The notes under the pieces: model-generated
What the model saw: the letters and a program-made list of their open reading frames with translations, nothing else
The model's database searches: none
What the model was told of the DNA's origin: nothing
Translations under genes and position numbers: made by a program
Origin: Bryum argenteum
Lineage: Eukaryota; Streptophyta; Bryopsida; Bryales; Bryaceae
DNA: 64,000 bases
Assembly: GCA_037043015.1 (NCBI GenBank)
Contig: CM073324.1
Span: forward strand, 16,086,597-16,150,596
Direction of reading: 5' to 3'
Part shown: positions 23,855-35,063 of the stretch, piece after piece
How the letters are laid out: each line of letters opens with the position of its first letter
Numbering within the stretch: position 1 is the first letter of the stretch

Positions 23855-26037
23855 TCAAGCAGCGACGGCTGCCTCCTGATAAGAATGTCCTTGGTTGAAG
23901 TTGGGAGGCTTGGGGATGAGACCAAGAGTCTGGAACATCTGTTGATCTTCGTCTTTATCATTGTTTGGTGTCGTCAGCAACTTCTCTCCGGTGAAAATCG
24001 AGTTGGCTCCTGCCATGAAGCACAATGCCTACACCCATACAACCATGGATCAGCCATTGATCAGTATCTTAAGTAACGTGAGAGACAGAGAATAACTCGA
24101 ACTGCTGAAACCTTCATTTTGAGTTCTAGTCTTTAACTCATCCTTCAGTATTAAATAGTATATATCGCATTTCACTTATCTTCAATATGGAATGTGGGCT
24201 TTCACTTATCCTTCAAAACAGGACATATCTCATTATGCAACCGGTCTATTGTATTCTACTGATAGTTAGATTATGGCCTTGCAAGAACAGGAAGTACTCA
24301 CAAAAGCCCCTGGATTTTGGACCCTGGACTCTACATCGAAGCCCTTTACTCCATGGATATTATAAATTTATCTTCTATCTAAATTTCTTACCTCCTTTCG
24401 TTTCACTCAATCTACACTCAATTCTGGTTCATGATGGAACTCAATCCTGAGTTAAGTAGCAGATATTGGAACATCCATTCTTGCTCTTTTGTGGAAGGTA
24501 GACCTTCTTCATAAAAGGCAGAGTTTCAAGAGCCCTCCCTTCTACATTTCAAGTAACCATCCAATTGAGAGTATTCCATAGTGAGAGAAGAGGTACCTGC
24601 TCGGGCTGAGAGAATCGCACACGACCAGCTGACAAGCGCACCATGGCTCCCGGCATGGTGATACGAGCCGTGGCGATCATGCGTACCATCTCCCAAACCT
24701 CCACTGGCTGCGGCATAGCACAGGCTGAATCAGTCAAGATGGCTCCTACATTTTAATAACAAATGCGTTGAACATGAGAGATAAGATTGCAACCTTTTGA
24801 TTCTCGAGTGGAGTTCCCTTGACTGCAAGAAGCGCGTTGATAGGCACACTTTCAGGATGCTCTGGCAAAGTTGCTAACGTGTGAAGCAGTCCCACTCGAT
24901 CCTCTTCAGCTTCACCAAGCCCAATGATCCCTCCTACATCACGAAAATCAAACGATCAGATCCCATGATAGACAGTTTTGAGTGAATGAAAAACGAAGAG
25001 ATCTGGGACGGACCTGAGCACACGCTGATTCCAGCCTCTCGAACCAGTTCGAGAGTTTTGAGTCGCTCGTCATATGATCGAGTGGTGATGATATTCGGAT
25101 AATACTCTCGTGAAGTATCCAAGTTGTGGTTGTAAGCAGTAAGGCCGGCTGTCTTCAGTTGCTCAGCTTGCTTCTGTTCTAACATACCCAACGTGCAGCA
25201 AACCTCCATTCCCATACCCCTGCAGGAGAAAGCAAAAAGCTCAGAATGCTGCTATGCTTGAAGAGGACAGACCTTTAGGGTTTTAAGCATTACCGAATCT
25301 CCTTGACGTATTCGAGGATCTGGTTGAAGTTCGTTTTCCTGCCGACAGTGTCTCGCCAAGCAGCACCCATGCAGAACCTGGAGCTTCCTGCTTCCTTAGC
25401 CTGCGGACAAGATTGATCAAGTCAGTAAGATATTACTAAAGAGTCGAGAGAGAGAGAGAGGAAAGTTCAAGAGAGAGTAGAGTACCTTCTTGGCAGCTTC
25501 AAGAACGATGTCTTCCGAGAGGAGCTTCTGTGCTTTGACGCCCGTGTCGTAACGGGAAGATTGAGGACAGTAGGAGCAATCTTCGGAGCATCCGCCCGTC
25601 TTGATTGACAACAATGTGCACTGCTGCACTTCTCGCCATTTGTGCGTGTGTTTGTGCACTTGCGCCTGGCACACAATGCGTGCATCAGAAAAGAAAACTT
25701 GCTAGGAATCAAATGAAATGGCACGAAGGCTTACCCCGTAGAGCAGAAGGTCCATCAATGGCGAATCGTAGACGGCTTGAACCTCCTCTCGGGTCCAATC
25801 GTTCCGCGATTCGTTTCGCATTGCGTACTCTGCAGCGAGCGCAGCCGGAGACAAAACTTCCTGGCGGGGAGCCTCGTGATACTCTCGCACCATGGCTGAG
25901 CCATAGCTTGAAGACTGTGGCGTGACCTGAACAGGTGAAATCGAATTGGAAGGTGCGGGACTGTAATGCGAGGGTGAGACTAGACGACGCAGAAGTGAAA
26001 TGCGGGACGCTAGAGGACGCATTCTTGCGATCGCCAT
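23855..26037 (-). CDS. BIO2: Biotin synthase (BioB/BIO2)
   Basis: Seven exons on the minus strand: 26037-25735, 25665-25486, 25400-25294, 25219-25014, 24933-24794, 24707-24597 and 24028-23855. They total 1221 bases, encoding 406 residues, a little longer than Arabidopsis BIO2. The enzyme inserts sulfur into dethiobiotin, the last step of biotin synthesis. The radical-SAM cluster motif is C127-SED-C131-SY-C134. The likely [2Fe-2S] ligands are C171 (FCMGAAW), C204 (MEVCCTLG), C264 (CSGG) and R341 (LSAGR). All key residues are present. About 60 arginine-rich, acid-poor residues precede the conserved core, fitting a mitochondrial presequence, the location known for plant biotin synthase. The start is the first ATG in frame; MRPLAS five codons later is an alternative. 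All splice sites are GT-AG and each join preserves frame. Confidence 0.97.
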
Positions 26038-28268
26038 AGCTGCTGCAAGCCGGTACAACGCCTTCTAAGAGAATGGAATGGGGTTTCAGATACTCATTGG
26101 GTTTCCGAGAACGGAATCAAAATTTAGTGATTAAGTGACTCTAGTGCAATTGCGCAAGAGTTCGAAATGGAATCTCCAGTGGACAATAAGCAGCTCCCTT
26201 GGTCGTCAACTGGATTGGGCGTACTGGAGCCCTAGTCGGAGTCTTTGAGGGGATGACCGATTCCGCACGGAAACCGTCGAGGCGACGTTGATTACGAGGC
26301 GACGAGCGTACTTAATTTTTTTATATTCTTGTAATTCCAAGTTATTCTAATGTTTGAATCATGGTTTCCGGAGTACAAAGAATATGTTGTATTTGTTTCA
26401 GGAATCTTTTACATACATAATTTTTTTTTCTATTTCTTTAGTATTCAGAGTATTCTAATGATGGGTATATATAAGTACAAAAAATGATTTGTATGTATGT
26501 GTAAATTTAGCCAAAAGTACGTAGTCGAATTTTGAAATTATAGGAATATTTTTGTATTCCAGTAACCTTGGTTTGAAAAACTATGGGAGAATATGGATGA
26601 AGGATATCAAAAAATCTGATGTGGTACTAGATTTGAAATATCCATGTATCTAGTAAGGATATCTCAAATCTATTGCCCTGTAAGATCTTTCAATATTGAC
26701 TTGAACCATGCGTAACTCTAATAACATGCTTGTAAGTTCAAAATTTCTCTCCAATAGTTCTCTTATAAATAAGACAATTCATGATATTAACCTAATAGAT
26801 GTATAAAGTTTGTGGGAGAATATGTTATGAAGTTCGAACTTTGATCCTACATGTAGTTATAAGATCTATACAGTTTGGAGTGACTTTTAGTCCTTACAAA
26901 TACTTACACTTACAAAATTGTTAAAAATATCAATAATAGATCAATCAACATTCTTATAGATTTGTTCATAAGTACGGAGTATTCTTTATAATTAGTAAGC
27001 TTGCTCTGAACTTGTGTAAGTCTTTAACGCCTAGTTGTGCCGACCATTAAACCCTAAACGCGCCGAAGGTAAAAAAAACTACATTATGGGTGGAAGGCAA
27101 TTTTTTTGAAGAGCCATATCTTCTTAATCTAAGGTCCATTTTGGATGAAATCACTTGAGTTAAGTCCCAAATCAAGCCTTATTTGTGTGGTAAAAATTGC
27201 ATATTCAAAAAATAAAGTATGAATTAATGGCATGCATTTTAGTGAAGACAACTCTTGTTTTGGGTTTCCAAGCATGGAGCATGTTTTATGTCTAGGTATC
27301 TAGGTACTCCTATGGATCCTTTAATGAGGATGATAGAGAAGCTCTTAATACTATATTTTCCTACATAGACCATTCACACATGATATTATTTGAAGAAATT
27401 TCTATGAATTTTCAATGATAAAGTCAAACAACACTATTCTTATCAAATCTCATGTAAAAAAAACCTTCTTGAAAGATTGGCTTAAAGGTTTCAATGGAGG
27501 TGGCTATAATTATTGCAACTTTTATCATAATCGACATTTGCAAGTAGAAGTTCCCTTAATTCTCTTTAATTCACTATACTTTTAGCACTTAGTTCTTCTT
27601 GCATTCTATATCAATGTACACTTTTAGATTTTCAAACCTAAAGTACACAACAAAATTAGGCAACTTAGGGCCAAAATTGACTTTTGGTACTTCAAAGTAC
27701 AAAGTACTTGTCCGTAAGTGTGCCACCCTAGTGTGCTTCCATCCTTAAGAGAATACACAACATAAATTTTAATTCTTATACCATTTACACATCTCAACAT
27801 GTAGGATTGACAATTGCCCGTTATAATGAGTATTTTGAAATTAATGTAGCTATACTTTGCTCATATATAATTTTAGTATCCCTTATTTGTAGATTGGACA
27901 CGGTCTACTTCCCGATAGGGATGAGGTACTCTTACATATACTTACATGTGACTTGTGACGACAATGTATAAAATGAGAACAAAATTGGTGACCTTTTTAC
28001 AGACATCCAAGACCTTTGGTCATATTCATTGATTCTATTCACTAACCTCAAAATAGGCATGGAGTTCTTGCGAAGTGATGGTTGGGTTCTCATGGCCGTA
28101 GCCGGGGACGTGACGCATCGCGCGCTTGCTACGAGCATGAGTGCCAAAGGTCGCCTTCCATGCGCGCAAGCCCATCAGTATCATAGAAATAAAGTTTAAG
28201 CGGAGGAATTGCACACCATCAAGCTGCATACTCCATAGCCGAAGCTAAATGCAGTGTGATTAACAACA
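26038..28268. other. Intergenic stretch between biotin synthase and the RCC1 gene
   Basis: The two genes are divergent, so the ends of this 2.2 kb spacer should hold both promoters. The middle is AT-rich and includes a partial dispersed repeat at about 27105-27295. No coding frame is recognisable. Confidence 0.5.
27105..27295 (-). repeat. Dispersed repeat, partial copy 4
   Basis: On the minus strand this matches the last 200 bases of copy 1 (about 1890-2060), with shared wording around AATGCATGCCATTAATTC and GATTTCATCCAAAA. It is in the same orientation as copy 2. Confidence 0.5.
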
Positions 28269-30535
28269 ATGGCACGACGAGAATCTCTTGAGGATGCGCG
28301 GGTGACAGTTGTGCAACTCGCTGCCGGAAAAGCCCACACTCTCGCTCTCACTGGTAAGCACTTCGATCCGATCAATGTTGCAGCGCTAGAATATTGCATG
28401 AAAGATTGGACGATGACTGATTGAATGTACGATGGATGGTTTGAAAGCGCAGGGTCGGGAGGGGTGTACTCATGGGGGCGAGGTTTGTGCGGGCGATCGG
28501 GAGTGGGCGTGTTCCAAGACGAGCTATTTCCCACTCGCGTTGTGGTGGGCAACGATTCCGACGATGAAGACGACGACGGGGACTCGAGGGGGAGCTCGCA
28601 CTCATCCGCTGCTCGAGTCAGGGACACCACTAACACCTTGAAGGGCTCCAGAGTTACGCAGATTGCAGCTGGCGCGCACCACAACCTTGCTTTGACAGCG
28701 GACGGTGCGGTGTGGTCATGGGGCTACAATGCCCGTATCCTGCGATGACCTCTGGCTTTGAAAAATGCTTACAATGTGTGTCTGTCTGTCTTTTAATTTC
28801 GATAGTAAGAGCTCGTTTCTTAACTAGACATGGACGGTCAGCTTGGATGTGAAGAGACGACTTCGCAGCTTTCACCAGTAACCTTCGTCATCCGAGATCC
28901 AGCTGAGGAGGTTCGTCGCGGCGCGGTGCTGTGGCTCCAAGGAGGCGCCGCGGACAAGCGTAAGCAGCCTAAGGTAAAAACAAGTGAATTGGTGGTGAGC
29001 ATCGAAAGAGTGATGAGGATCGAGTGATAAGCATCGTACGTGCAGATCGTTGTAGTGGAAGCGGGAGGCATGATGTCGAGTGCTGTGGACAAGGACGGCG
29101 CGCTTTGGCTATGGGGAGCTGTGCCGAACCCGTCCGAGTACTTGGAGAATGCTGTTGTGAGCCGCACCAGGAATCACCTCCTGGTGAACGTGGAGAAGCC
29201 GGAGCGAGTGCGCGGGTTGTTGGGGCTTAGGGTGTACCGCGTGGCGTGCGGAAATGAGCACATTGTGACAGTGGCGGAGGGACGAGAGAATGACGTCGAG
29301 TGCTACGCATGGGGGAGCAACCAATTCGGCCAACTCGGGCTCGGGGACGCCCGGGCCCGTCTTCAGCCCCAGGTTGTGAAAGCCTTGGCAACCTCCACCG
29401 TGGGCTCGATCGTAGACCTCGCGTGCGGCGGCTTTCACACGGCCATTCTCGCGGTGAAGGATGTCGACCAGAAAGCACAAGACAATGATCGCAAATCAGA
29501 CAATGGGAGGTTTGAAGCTGTCAGCAAAGTGTCCACGTGCTGGACGTTCGGACACGGCGAGAATGGGCAACTAGGTCACGGCATTAGTTCGAACAGCGCC
29601 CATCCTGCGCCCGTAGAAGGACTATCAAAGGACGATGGGCTGCGAACTGTAGCGTGTGGGATGTTTCACACCGCAGTGGTGACGGAAGCAGGGGACGTAT
29701 GGGTGTGGGGAATGGAGAAAGCACACAACACGCCAGCGCGCGTATTTGGTGAAAGTTCAGCGAGTTGCCATCCCACGACGGGAGCCAAAGGAATTGCCTG
29801 CGGCGCCGCACACACAGTGACAACTGCCAATGCAGGAAAAGATTTGTGGGCGTGGGGACGCGGCCAGAGTGGCGTCCTCGGCTTGGGCCACACCTCCGAC
29901 AGCTGGTTTCCGTGTCCTGTGTTGTGGCCACCCGTCCACTCCGCGCCCTGGTCGGATGCTGGCAAACTCAGTATGCCCCTCCCATTCTCACACATCATCT
30001 CTGCAACCAGCGTGTGACACAAGCTAACCCATCTATTGTTGCAGCTCCACCGGCTGCAGAGACGTGCAGCCCCGCGGAAGTGAAGAAGAAGTTCACGCGC
30101 GACGAAGTGGAAGCGATGAAGAAGGAGTTGGCGGGTGTGCGGCGATACGCTGAGAGCTTGCATGCAGCTGTGTATGGAGAGGTGGAGGTATTCTCGCCAC
30201 TGCAAGCTGACGATCCTGCAAACAAAACAAGCTCTCAGGATAGTATCGATTGCGCACTGCAGAAGAAGAAAGCCCTGCATGAGTGGGAGCGGCGCGTGGA
30301 AGCGGCCTCTGACGCTGACCTCGCTCGTTTGGATCAGTTCTATCGAAGCATGCGGGCGCGGCTGAAGGAAGTGCTGTTTCAGCGCAAGATGGATGAGTGG
30401 TGTCGACGCTGCAGGTCCGCCATCACACATTCCTCCAGCCACGGAGCCGGTGCTTCCATGGAAACTCCACCGCAGCGACGGGAGTTCCTCAGCTGCTACT
30501 CCACGGCCAGCACGCCGTCGCTGGATGGACTCTAG
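28269..30535 (+). CDS. RCC1-repeat (UVR8-like fold) protein with C-terminal coiled coil
   Basis: Five exons: 28269-28353, 28453-28734, 28828-28973, 29046-29970 and 30045-30535, all GT-AG, totalling 1929 bases and 642 residues. Repeated RCC1 signatures occur through residue ~470: QLAAGKAHTLALT, QIAAGAHHNLALT, VACGNEHIVTV, LACGGFHTAIL, VACGMFHTAVV and IACGAAHTVTT, alternating with WGxxxxGQLG segments. This predicts a seven-bladed propeller. An acidic loop (NDSDDEDDDGD) interrupts the second repeat. After residue ~480 a lysine/glutamate-rich helical region (about 490-600) probably forms a coiled coil, ending in a serine-rich tail. RCC1-fold proteins include the Ran exchange factor and the UV-B receptor UVR8, but this one lacks the extra domains that would name it. 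Exact function unknown. The exon 2-3 join (CAC codon at the junction) was chosen to keep the WGYNAHMDGQLG repeat. Confidence 0.9.
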
Positions 30536-31005
30536 CTACAGCTGCTGCTTAGATCCACACAACTACAACCCACTCTAAAACGAGAATACATTCGAAACCG
30601 ATTGGGCACATCGAAGACCACGTTATTCCAGCAAAGGCCAATATGTTCGTCACGGCATGATCTCGATATCCTGAATTGAACGGAAAGCCCGGACGAGCGC
30701 ATTCTTTATAATGTGCTATCATGCTTCGACTATGGTACATCACACATGATGTTACACTACACATGTCGCGCACTTGAGGACAAACAGTGGCACCAAAGAA
30801 GTAGTTGCTGTAACATTTTATGTATCATATGTGATCCTCGTCACACATCACATTTCATTTTCAGAGCAGCTGCCGTCAATACTGTACACAGACAATGTTG
30901 TTATTATACAGACCCGAGCCATGCTTATGCATTGATCATCATCATATAGGGCTTCCTGCGATGAGATGGGTTCCCTCACGAGTACGCAGATTTGGGTACA
31001 GCTGA
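30536..31005. other. Short spacer between convergent genes
   Basis: This 470-bp spacer lies between the 3' ends of the RCC1 gene and the F-box gene. It should contain both 3' untranslated regions. Nothing else is recognisable. Confidence 0.5.
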
Positions 31006-32100
31006 TCAGACGGCTGCATCTAATCGGGGACGAAATTCAAAGCCTCCAAGGTAGGTGTTGCTTTGGCTAACAGGGCAGCCATCGACAAGACACCATTTTC
31101 GTTGTTGTAAGCTGTATGTAGCAAGTTTGCTGGAGCCTCGAGCTAAGCAGGTGGAGTAGATGAAATTGCCCACACCAACGTGATAGAAAAGGCCAGCGCT
31201 GGAGCTCCATTCCTGGAACAAGCTCGATGGCATGCGGGCCACTTCCTCCCACTCTTCTGCGCCTGCTTCAACGATTTCACGTTTCCGACCCCAGATGTTG
31301 ATGCTTTCCATGCGACCAGCTCTCCAAACCCTTGTCACCAGATACGGATTCCCATCGCAGTCCACCATCTTGGCGTCCAGCACGGCGTCCAAGTTGCGAG
31401 CCAGAACTTCGGTCCACAGCCCTGTTTTGAGATTGAAAGCCATCATGCGTCGCGTTGTGGAAGTGCGACAGTGGAGCGATCCCGCGCTCGCCGAGCAGCC
31501 TTGGATGAACCGCAGGTCCATGGGCGTGTCCTCAGTGGAGGTCCATCGACTCGAGACCGAATCGAAAACCTCTGTGAAGAGCTCAGAGTGCGGCTGCAAC
31601 TGCCCCACTCGGATCACGATGTACGAGTTCACGTTCGCCACCATCTTTACGAAACACGTTGACGCGTGCGGGTGCGGCATAGCAGGCAAGTCCCGCCATG
31701 CCCTCGTGAGGGGGTTGCATACCGAGAGAATGTGGGCGCCATCTTCCACTCTCTGGCAGCACACTAAACCGCCGCCGCTGCCGTGGATGTAAGCGTCGAC
31801 AGGAATGCAGTCCAGTGAGAAGCGCTGCCAGTGACCGATGGTGGGATCATGAAATGCCGCCAACAGCACCCCGTTCACCCTGATCAAGTGCAGGAAGCAT
31901 GAGGGTTGCATCGGCACCCGCGAGTAGGCTTCCCGGAACCCTTGCGATTCCATGATGCTGCGCCATTTCTTGCATACACACCGCATGCGGAAGAGCGACG
32001 GGAGTGGCAGCCATGCCAGGACTAGCTCCATCACCTCGTCTGCAAGCTCACTCCACAATCCCTCTTGAAGCTCATTCCCCGATTCTCTGAAGAGCTCCAT
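31006..32100 (-). CDS. F-box protein, probably with a kelch-like or associated C-terminal domain
   Basis: A single-exon frame of 364 residues. Residues ~15-60 form an F-box (LWSELADEVMELVLAWLP, then FRMRCVCKKWRSIM), the motif that docks to SKP1 in SCF ubiquitin ligases. The rest has the diffuse pattern of F-box/kelch-repeat proteins: GGGLVCCQ, VCNPLTRAWRDLP, VFDSVSSRWTSTEDTP and a final TYSLQQRKWCLVD, suggesting a beta-propeller for substrate binding. The substrate cannot be deduced. The ATG at 32100 is chosen as the first in the frame; a 5' untranslated exon further upstream is possible, since a frame-neutral stretch at about 32400-32620 has a splice-donor-like end. Confidence 0.9.
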   Translation of the reverse strand: MELFRESGNELQEGLWSELADEVMELVLAWLPLPSLFRMRCVCKKWRSIMESQGFREAYSRVPMQPSCFLHLIRVNGVLLAAFHDPTIGHWQRFSLDCIPVDAYIHGSGGGLVCCQRVEDGAHILSVCNPLTRAWRDLPAMPHPHASTCFVKMVANVNSYIVIRVGQLQPHSELFTEVFDSVSSRWTSTEDTPMDLRFIQGCSASAGSLHCRTSTTRRMMAFNLKTGLWTEVLARNLDAVLDAKMVDCDGNPYLVTRVWRAGRMESINIWGRKREIVEAGAEEWEEVARMPSSLFQEWSSSAGLFYHVGVGNFIYSTCLARGSSKLATYSLQQRKWCLVDGCPVSQSNTYLGGFEFRPRLDAAV

Positions 32101-34092
32101 CACCTCATCTGAACGCTCCCCACAACATTTCGGCCGTCAGAGAAATCGCTCACCCGTCTTCTCACATAGATGATGTACGGGCAGGATGTCTCGAATGGAT
32201 CATGCACACTTCGATCATTCGGACAGGTCTATCCTAAGCCCGTGTGCGGTATATCCAACCATGGTTACAATGGAACCGCCGCTGGTTGTCTTGGCCACGC
32301 TATCGATACCCATCGATACCGTTATGAAACAGTTTCAGCTTCCCACATAAAATACTGACATGTAGATAGATGGATCAAATGGAAAACTTTCTTCAAAATC
32401 AGAGAATTGACCTGATGAAGTCCTGTTGATGTTGTTGGCAGTGAGGCCGGTTTCGAGGTAGAGTGACTTGGACCATCTGCGCTTCCCTCGCAGGGTCGCT
32501 ATGGCGAACGACAACGCCTGCTCTGCTTGACCCAGACATCGCCACGACGGGTTCCGCGTCGCCAGCAGCAGCCTCACAGGATCAGTGTGATTGTAACTAT
32601 CCCCCGGCCCCCGCCCTACCCACATGGAGCCTTACTATGAGTCAGTTGATGCTTCTTCCAATCGGTCGCTCGCATGCAGGACCCGATTGTAGCTAGAATG
32701 TCACAATTACGAAGCAGCTGCCGTGTTATTGCGAGACGATGGTGATAAGGGAGAAGAGATTGAAGAGCTTGCTTGCGTGTGCGAAAAGGTGCGCTGCGCA
32801 CCGGTAAGAGTCTAATCTTCGGGATACGAAAGAGCACTCACATCCTCCGAATGTCGCACTCTAGAATGCATGAACTCAAGTATCCATCCCCAAAATCATA
32901 TTTGCCATGGACAACAAGGAGCAAATTTCACCACGGCAAACAGTAGTGAAGTTAGTTTTGGGAGCAATTTGTGTACATGACCGAAGTAGGTACAGTAGTG
33001 GACTGGACTTTCTTAAAATAACATTTTTAAACCCTTTTAACCCCTAAAAATCTAAGCGTTTCCTCACCCTCCACAACCAAAAACTGCCAATTTTCACCTC
33101 TGTTGGAAAATGGGGAAATGGAGAATTTTTCTTTTCTTGTTTTAGACTTTGAACCGTAAGATCTTGTACCTAACTTGTACACAAAATACTGGTGAGAATT
33201 TCAACCGTTGGATGCTTGTCATTTGTGTGAATGATCCTAACAATCAAAGTTTGTCGAACACTTTTTTTTGCCGTTGTGCGAGAGGCATTGTCTAAATGGT
33301 GCCAAGGGCAACTTGATAATTGTTACTCCAAACATTTTTCCATGTAGGTAATCAAGTTGGGTAAGCTCATGCAAAATTTTAGAGACTAATTCCACTTTTT
33401 GACCTTAATGTACATTGTTTTATGAAAGAAGGTCTAAAAACAACCATATAGTAAAACAAGCACCACATATGATGTATTAAGTTTAAGAAAAATTTGGACG
33501 GTGAGTAGGTGCCGTTATGAGTATGTGAGTTTTGGAAAAAAAAATCTTGGAAAAAATCCAAAATCCCAAATTTTGGCAATTTTTGAAAGAAAAAATTGTA
33601 AAATTACTAAAAATTGTGAAGATTGTTTTTGAAAGTTTTGGAGGCTGCCCTTGTAAAATTGGTAAACTTTTTGACTTTGGACACTTTGGAATTTGGATAA
33701 TAATTTGATATTAAAGGGTTTAGGAAGAAATTAAAGATAAACCAAATTTGATTTCACATAATTGGCTTGAAAAACACGTTCTATGTTTGAAAACCCTATA
33801 ACAAAACTGCCATGATCAAGCAATCAATTAGCCCATGGGTAATCCCAAGTTAACCAAATATTTCACTTTCTACATAAACTTGATGAGATGAAATTCCCTC
33901 TACTTCCTTCATGCTCATTTTCTTTGTTTATTTTCTCTCGTTTTAGTTTTAGGGAGGAGCGGGCAGGTGTAGCAGGGCGGGCAGACAAGTGCTCAGGGGC
34001 AGGGCCTCCGCAACAGCCGTAGGCAAAAGAAGCGCGGCCGTCGCTGCGAGCTGGTTCGTGGCGGAGACGATCGAGCAGCAGCGATCACAGCG
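32101..34092. other. Intergenic stretch between divergent F-box and Mago genes
   Basis: About 2 kb containing both promoters. The middle is AT-rich and holds a lone TTAA-CCCC end like the 260-bp MITE family (33037-33044) and a fragment of the dispersed repeat (about 33730-33830). No coding frame is recognisable. Confidence 0.5.
33730..33830 (+). repeat. Dispersed repeat, partial copy 5
   Basis: Wording around TTTCACATAATTGGCTTG and CATGTTTGAAAA-like text matches copy 1 near 1855-1915. Short and diverged. Confidence 0.4.
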
Positions 34093-35063
34093 ATGGCGGC
34101 CGCGCCCACTGCCGCCGCCGAGGAGTTTTACGTTCGCTACTACGTCGGCCACAAGGGAAAATTCGGCCACGAGTTTCTAGAGTTTGAGTTCCGTCCAGAT
34201 GGCAAGCTCCGCTATGCCAACAACTCCAACTACAAGAACGACACCATGATCCGTAAGGAGGTCTTCCTCACCCAGGCCGCGCTCAAGGAATGCCGCCGCA
34301 TAATCACTGACAGCGAGGTCCCTTTTTCCCCCTCTTCACCCCCATCTTTCTCATCTTTTAGGGTTCCATGCTCAAATTAGGGTTTAGCAACCGGACTGAT
34401 ACTATACGGCACTACCTCCAGTAGAGATCCCGCTTCTGGTGGAAGTATTCAGTTCCCAGTCCAGGGATTTTGTTCCTATCATGAATTTGATTTTTAGCTT
34501 CTGCATTGAGATCATCATTGTCTTGTCTGACTTCATTTCGGGATCTCGATTTTGTGTTTATGTAGTATCTGGTGGTTATGGTGTTAGTTTTCCATCGTAA
34601 ACTCAATACAAGAAGAGCTGAATGGCAGGCCTGGTCGCGTACGTACTGCAGACACTGTCATGTTCTAAGTCTATGTGCTGTGAAATTTGCAGATATTGAA
34701 AGAAGATGACAATAATTGGCCAGAACCTGATAGAATTGGAAGACAAGAGCTGGAAATTGTGATGGGGAACGAGCACATTTCATTTACAACGTCAAAGATT
34801 GGTTCTCTGCTTGATGTACAGAGCAGTAAGGATCCTGAGGGGCTCCGGATATTCTATTATCTTGTCCAGGTACGAGTGTGTCTATGCTTTGTGTGTATAT
34901 CGCACTACTGTTAGAAGTCCGCGGACGTTCTTATGAAGGCAATTCTCCATTTTAAGTTTCTTCCCTCGTTGTTTATGCGATTCATGCGATAATTGCTTTG
35001 CAGGACTTGAAATGCTTCGTTTTCTCCCTCATCGGTCTCCACTTCAAGATCAAGCCCATCTAA
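34093..35063 (+). CDS. MAGO: Mago nashi, exon junction complex core subunit
   Basis: Three exons: 34093-34317, 34693-34869 and 35004-35063, all phase 0 with GT-AG introns, giving 153 residues, the usual size of plant Mago. After a short alanine-rich start the sequence is near invariant for the family: [77 protein letters not shown] and the C-terminal HFKIKPI. Mago forms a heterodimer with Y14 (RBM8A) and locks the exon junction complex on spliced mRNA in the nucleus, with roles in mRNA localisation, translation and decay. No unusual features. Confidence 0.98.
34356..34385 (+). promoter_or_regulatory. Telo-box-like motifs in Mago intron 1
   Basis: TTTTAGGGTT (34356-34365) and ATTAGGGTTT (34376-34385) lie within 70 bases of the first donor site. 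They are reverse-orientation telo-box motifs, often found in 5' introns of plant housekeeping genes. Function here is inferred only. Confidence 0.4.

Noticed and set aside
32335-32625. 96-codon minus-strand frame upstream of the F-box gene
   Set aside because: Could be a leader exon with a donor-like end, but no domain and no proof of splicing; mentioned only in the F-box entry.
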